Origin: Gluconacetobacter tumulisoli
GTDB taxonomy: Bacteria > Pseudomonadota > Alphaproteobacteria > Acetobacterales > Acetobacteraceae
Length of the DNA stretch: 64,000 nucleotides
Direction of reading: 5' to 3'
Assembly: GCF_014174155.1 (NCBI RefSeq)
Contig: NZ_JABEQM010000002.1
Span: 358,466-422,465 of the forward strand
The translations under genes and the position numbers were made by a program. The notes under the pieces are model-generated. The model worked only from the letters and a program-made list of their open reading frames with translations, ran no database searches and was not told the origin of the DNA. Position 1 is the stretch's first letter; the number at the start of each line of letters is the position of its first letter. Of this stretch, positions 61,582 to 64,000 are shown piece after piece.

Positions 61582-63120
61582 CTATCCGGCCGCTTCCCGG
61601 GGTGTTCCGAACCATCGCGCGGCGGCCCGGGCCATCCCGTCATCATCGGCGGCGTCGTCGCCGGCCCACGCGACGACGCCATCGGGCCGTACCAGCATGG
61701 CATCCAGGCCCAGGCGATCTTGTGCGTCGCCCGCGACATAATCGATCCGATCGCCCCAGCGGCCCGCAAGGGCGTGACGCGATGCATGCGGGGCGAAGTC
61801 CAGAAGCAGGCCGCGTCCGTTCCGGAGGCATGCGTTCAGCCTTGTCCCGCCGGCCAGTGCGATGTCAGGCGCGCTGCGGCCAACCAGCGGATGATCGCCG
61901 CCGAGATCGTAGCGGAGCCCGACGCCCCAGACGCGTTCGGCGAAATAGCTTGCGCCATCGCGCGTTTCGACCAGGTCGCGGACGATGGCCCGGAGCGCGC
62001 GCGTGCCGTGGCCCGGCCGCATGAGGGCGACCTGCGCCCGCGACCAGTCGAGAATGTCCGCGCCCACCGGATGCCGTTCGTGCGCGTAGCTGTCGAGCAG
62101 GCCGGGTGGCGCGTCGCCGCGGATCGTCGCGGCAAGCTTCCAGCCGAGATTCATCGCGTCCCCGAGCCCGAGGTTGAGGCCCTGCCCCCCCAGGGGCGAA
62201 TGGATGTGCGCGGCGTCGCCGGCCAGCAGCACGCGCCCCTGGCGACAGGCGGTTGCCTGACAGGCGCGGTCGGTCCAGGTGGTCGCGCGCACCAGCGCCC
62301 TTACCGTGACGTCGGTGCCGGAGATCCTGCGCAGCACGGCTTCGACATGATCGCGGGTGATCGGCAGGGTGCGGTGGAATGCTCCGCCGTCAAAATCGAC
62401 CATCGCGATCGCGCCAGGCGGCGCGTAGGTGTACATCCCCGTCGGGGTGGAGTGGCGGCCGGGCCTGAGCGTGTCCGGATCGGCCAGTTCGATTTCCGCC
62501 GCGTAACCGGTCAATTCCGGATCGGTGCCGGTGAAGCCGATGCCGGCCGTCTTGCGCACCGTGCTGCGGCCGCCGTCGCAGCCGACGAGCCAGCGCCCCG
62601 CATATGTCCCGGTGCCCGTGCGCACGCTGACCTCCGTTGCCGACTGGGTAAAATCTTCCACGCCGCAGCCGCGCCTGATCGCGACGCCCATGGCAATCGC
62701 GCGATCGGCCAGCACGGTTTCGATGCCTGCCATGTCGGCCACCATGCTGCCGATGGGGCCGGACGGGCGATACGGCCATTTCGTGGCGTCGATCCGGTCG
62801 TGGAAGAACGGGATGCCGGCGAAATGACCGCCGGGGCGGCGCGCCTGCCGCATCCAGTGCGCGGCGGCCGGAACATCGCAGTCGACCGCGCGGCCTTTCA
62901 GCGCGTCCAGCAGGTCGCGGCGATCAAGATTCTCGATGGTCGGCACCGAAAGGCCGCGCAGTCCGAACGGCAGGTCCTTCAATGGGGAGCAGGGGTCCTG
63001 CGCCTGTTCCAGCACCAGTACCGAACAGCCCGCGAGGCGCAGTTCCCCGGCGAGGAACAGGCCGACGGGGCCGCCACCGGCGATGACAACATCATGGATT
63101 TTCGGAAGGTCCACGGGCAT
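61582..63120 (-). CDS. FAD-dependent monooxygenase (PheA/TfdB family)
   Basis: 512-aa flavoprotein hydroxylase of the class A aromatic type. FAD motifs are complete: DVVIAGGGPVGLFLAGEL (residues 8-25), WLVGCDGGRSTVRK (DG motif) and VLLAGDAAHIHSPLGGQGLN (GD motif, near residue 285). The length and C-terminal thioredoxin-like region fit phenol or polyketide hydroxylases. AGGAG precedes the ATG at 63120. It uses NAD(P)H to hydroxylate an aromatic substrate not identifiable here. Confidence 0.92.
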   Translation of the reverse strand: MPVDLPKIHDVVIAGGGPVGLFLAGELRLAGCSVLVLEQAQDPCSPLKDLPFGLRGLSVPTIENLDRRDLLDALKGRAVDCDVPAAAHWMRQARRPGGHFAGIPFFHDRIDATKWPYRPSGPIGSMVADMAGIETVLADRAIAMGVAIRRGCGVEDFTQSATEVSVRTGTGTYAGRWLVGCDGGRSTVRKTAGIGFTGTDPELTGYAAEIELADPDTLRPGRHSTPTGMYTYAPPGAIAMVDFDGGAFHRTLPITRDHVEAVLRRISGTDVTVRALVRATTWTDRACQATACRQGRVLLAGDAAHIHSPLGGQGLNLGLGDAMNLGWKLAATIRGDAPPGLLDSYAHERHPVGADILDWSRAQVALMRPGHGTRALRAIVRDLVETRDGASYFAERVWGVGLRYDLGGDHPLVGRSAPDIALAGGTRLNACLRNGRGLLLDFAPHASRHALAGRWGDRIDYVAGDAQDRLGLDAMLVRPDGVVAWAGDDAADDDGMARAAARWFGTPREAAG

Positions 63121-63631
63121 GCACAACTCCTGTGTCGATGTTCGACCGGAGCGTTTCCCGAGCCTGAACCCCTACGCGGACGAACGACTGGACGCCCGAA
63201 CGGCGTCCGATGTTCGTCGTGGGGATCTTGTGCACGAGGCCAAAGACCAGAGCTTCCGTTACCGAAAGGATTTGGGCTGACCAGACCAAATCTGCCTTTT
63301 CCGACGCGGCCCGCATATCATGCGTGGCGACCCATCCGCAAGGGTGCGGGGCGGCGGCGGACCGGGTGACGGATCGACTGAAGGGGGACGTCCCTGTGGC
63401 AATTGCCTGCCTGCCCGCCTGTATGGATGAATTCCACCGGTATCCTTCCAGCATTGTTTTTTCCGCCGTTCATCAGGGATTCCCCGCGGCTGTATTATTC
63501 TGGCAACAGGTTATGATTATATTCAATCATATACAGATCTATGTACGGGGGTATATAGACAGCCCCGTCTCACGGGTGGCAAAAAGGACACATCTCGTGT
63601 TCTTTATTCACATTCCGGATGCGCCAGATCT
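63121..63631. other. Gene-free stretch with promoter of receptor
   Basis: No supported gene; a short minus-strand ORF at 63092-63454 is unconvincing. The right half is AT-rich (ATTATATTCAATCATATAC near 63510) and probably contains the promoter of the TonB-dependent receptor. Confidence 0.4.
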
Positions 63632-64000
63632 ATGCACCACCGTTTTCATACCGTCTTCATCGCCGGAACGTTTGGCGCCTTTCTGCTGACGACTTCGGCG
63701 CTGGCCGCGCCGGCCGCCCCCACGCAGCAGGGCAGGACCGGCAAGCAGAGCGCCGTCAGGACGGCGGCCCCCGGAACGCCGGTCGCCAGAACGCGGGCCG
63801 ACAGAACGCGGGCCGACAGAACGCAGGGTCCCGGCACACCGGCCGCCACGGCCCCCATTGCCGGGATACTGGATGGTTCCAACGGCGAAACGGTGACCGT
63901 CCATGGCCGTCATGCGGCGGATGGCACGGCCGCGAAATATATGAACAAGAGCGTCTATCTCGGCCCGCTGGGCAATCGGGACACGCTGGATACGCCTTAT
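63632..64000 (+). CDS. TonB-dependent receptor, N-terminal part (runs off window)
   Basis: An open frame of 123 codons to the end of the window. It begins MHHRFHTVFIAGTFGAFLLT, a signal peptide ending at TSALAAPA, then a Thr/Arg/Gly-rich linker containing the tandem RADRTRADRT. ETVTVHGRHA, followed by SVYLGPLGNRDTLDTPY, is the start of a plug domain as in siderophore-type receptors. The 3' end is outside, so the identity of the receptor is tentative. Confidence 0.7.
   Translation, partial: MHHRFHTVFIAGTFGAFLLTTSALAAPAAPTQQGRTGKQSAVRTAAPGTPVARTRADRTRADRTQGPGTPAATAPIAGILDGSNGETVTVHGRHAADGTAAKYMNKSVYLGPLGNRDTLDTPY

Noticed and set aside
63092..63454. 120-aa minus-strand ORF, faintly like the C-terminal part of a TetR regulator
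   Set aside because: It overlaps the monooxygenase start, has no helix-turn-helix, and the resemblance is too weak to name.
1..64000. tRNA or rRNA genes
   Set aside because: No cloverleaf with a GGTTCGAATCC-type arm and no rRNA segment was noticed on either strand by reading; a covariance search would be needed to exclude them.

Overview
The window is a GC-rich (roughly two thirds G+C) alphaproteobacterial chromosome segment. An L-sorbosone dehydrogenase-type gene, many short-chain dehydrogenases, TonB-dependent receptors and abundant GC-rich intergenic hairpin repeats suggest an acetic acid bacterium close to Gluconacetobacter or Komagataeibacter. This placement is inference: I saw no rRNA or tRNA gene to confirm it.

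1-17.4 kb: the 3' part of a GH31 alpha-glucosidase, a broken LysR gene facing an AEC-type exporter, then a run of divergent regulator/target modules. LysR or AraC regulators face short-chain dehydrogenases (SDRs) in five places and an MFS exporter in one. Also here are a GFA-domain protein, a dinucleotide-binding reductase and an alpha/beta hydrolase.

17.4-22 kb: an acquired defence segment. Two minus-strand genes overlapping by 4 bp encode a DUF4365(DREN)-APAZ nuclease subunit and a short, catalytically dead Argonaute (MID-PIWI), that is, a SPARDA-type system. It is flanked by gene-poor debris and abuts a ccdAB toxin-antitoxin pair with a frameshifted antitoxin and a toxin that has lost its C-terminus.

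22-34 kb: housekeeping and accessory genes (LysE-type exporter, arfB, hflX, PIG-V-like mannosyltransferase, amino acid permease, lipoprotein, hypotheticals), separated by two intergenic repeat families. An IS630 remnant and a lower-GC hexapeptide acyltransferase mark another acquired patch. A cytochrome b561 gene precedes a one-spacer CRISPR remnant of type I-C repeat character with no cas genes.

34-45.6 kb: a FadR-type GntR regulator faces putA, a long bifunctional PutA without its own DNA-binding domain. Then come an MpaB-type oxygenase, a membrane acyltransferase, an Lrp/AsnC regulator facing a TonB-dependent receptor, and an LpxL-like lipid acyltransferase.

46-55 kb: a probable chito-oligosaccharide/N-acetylglucosamine locus. 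A TonB-dependent receptor, NagX-type membrane protein, ROK sugar kinase and an uncharacterised TIM-barrel-like protein lie on the minus strand, with a divergent GH20 beta-N-acetylhexosaminidase. They plausibly import, cleave and phosphorylate amino sugars.

55-64 kb: a sorbosone dehydrogenase, a frameshifted small membrane protein, a secreted protein, a possible Arg-rich leader peptide and attenuator before an NTF2-GNAT fusion, another SDR facing a frameshifted LysR gene, a secreted protein, an FAD monooxygenase, and the start of a TonB-dependent receptor that runs off the window.
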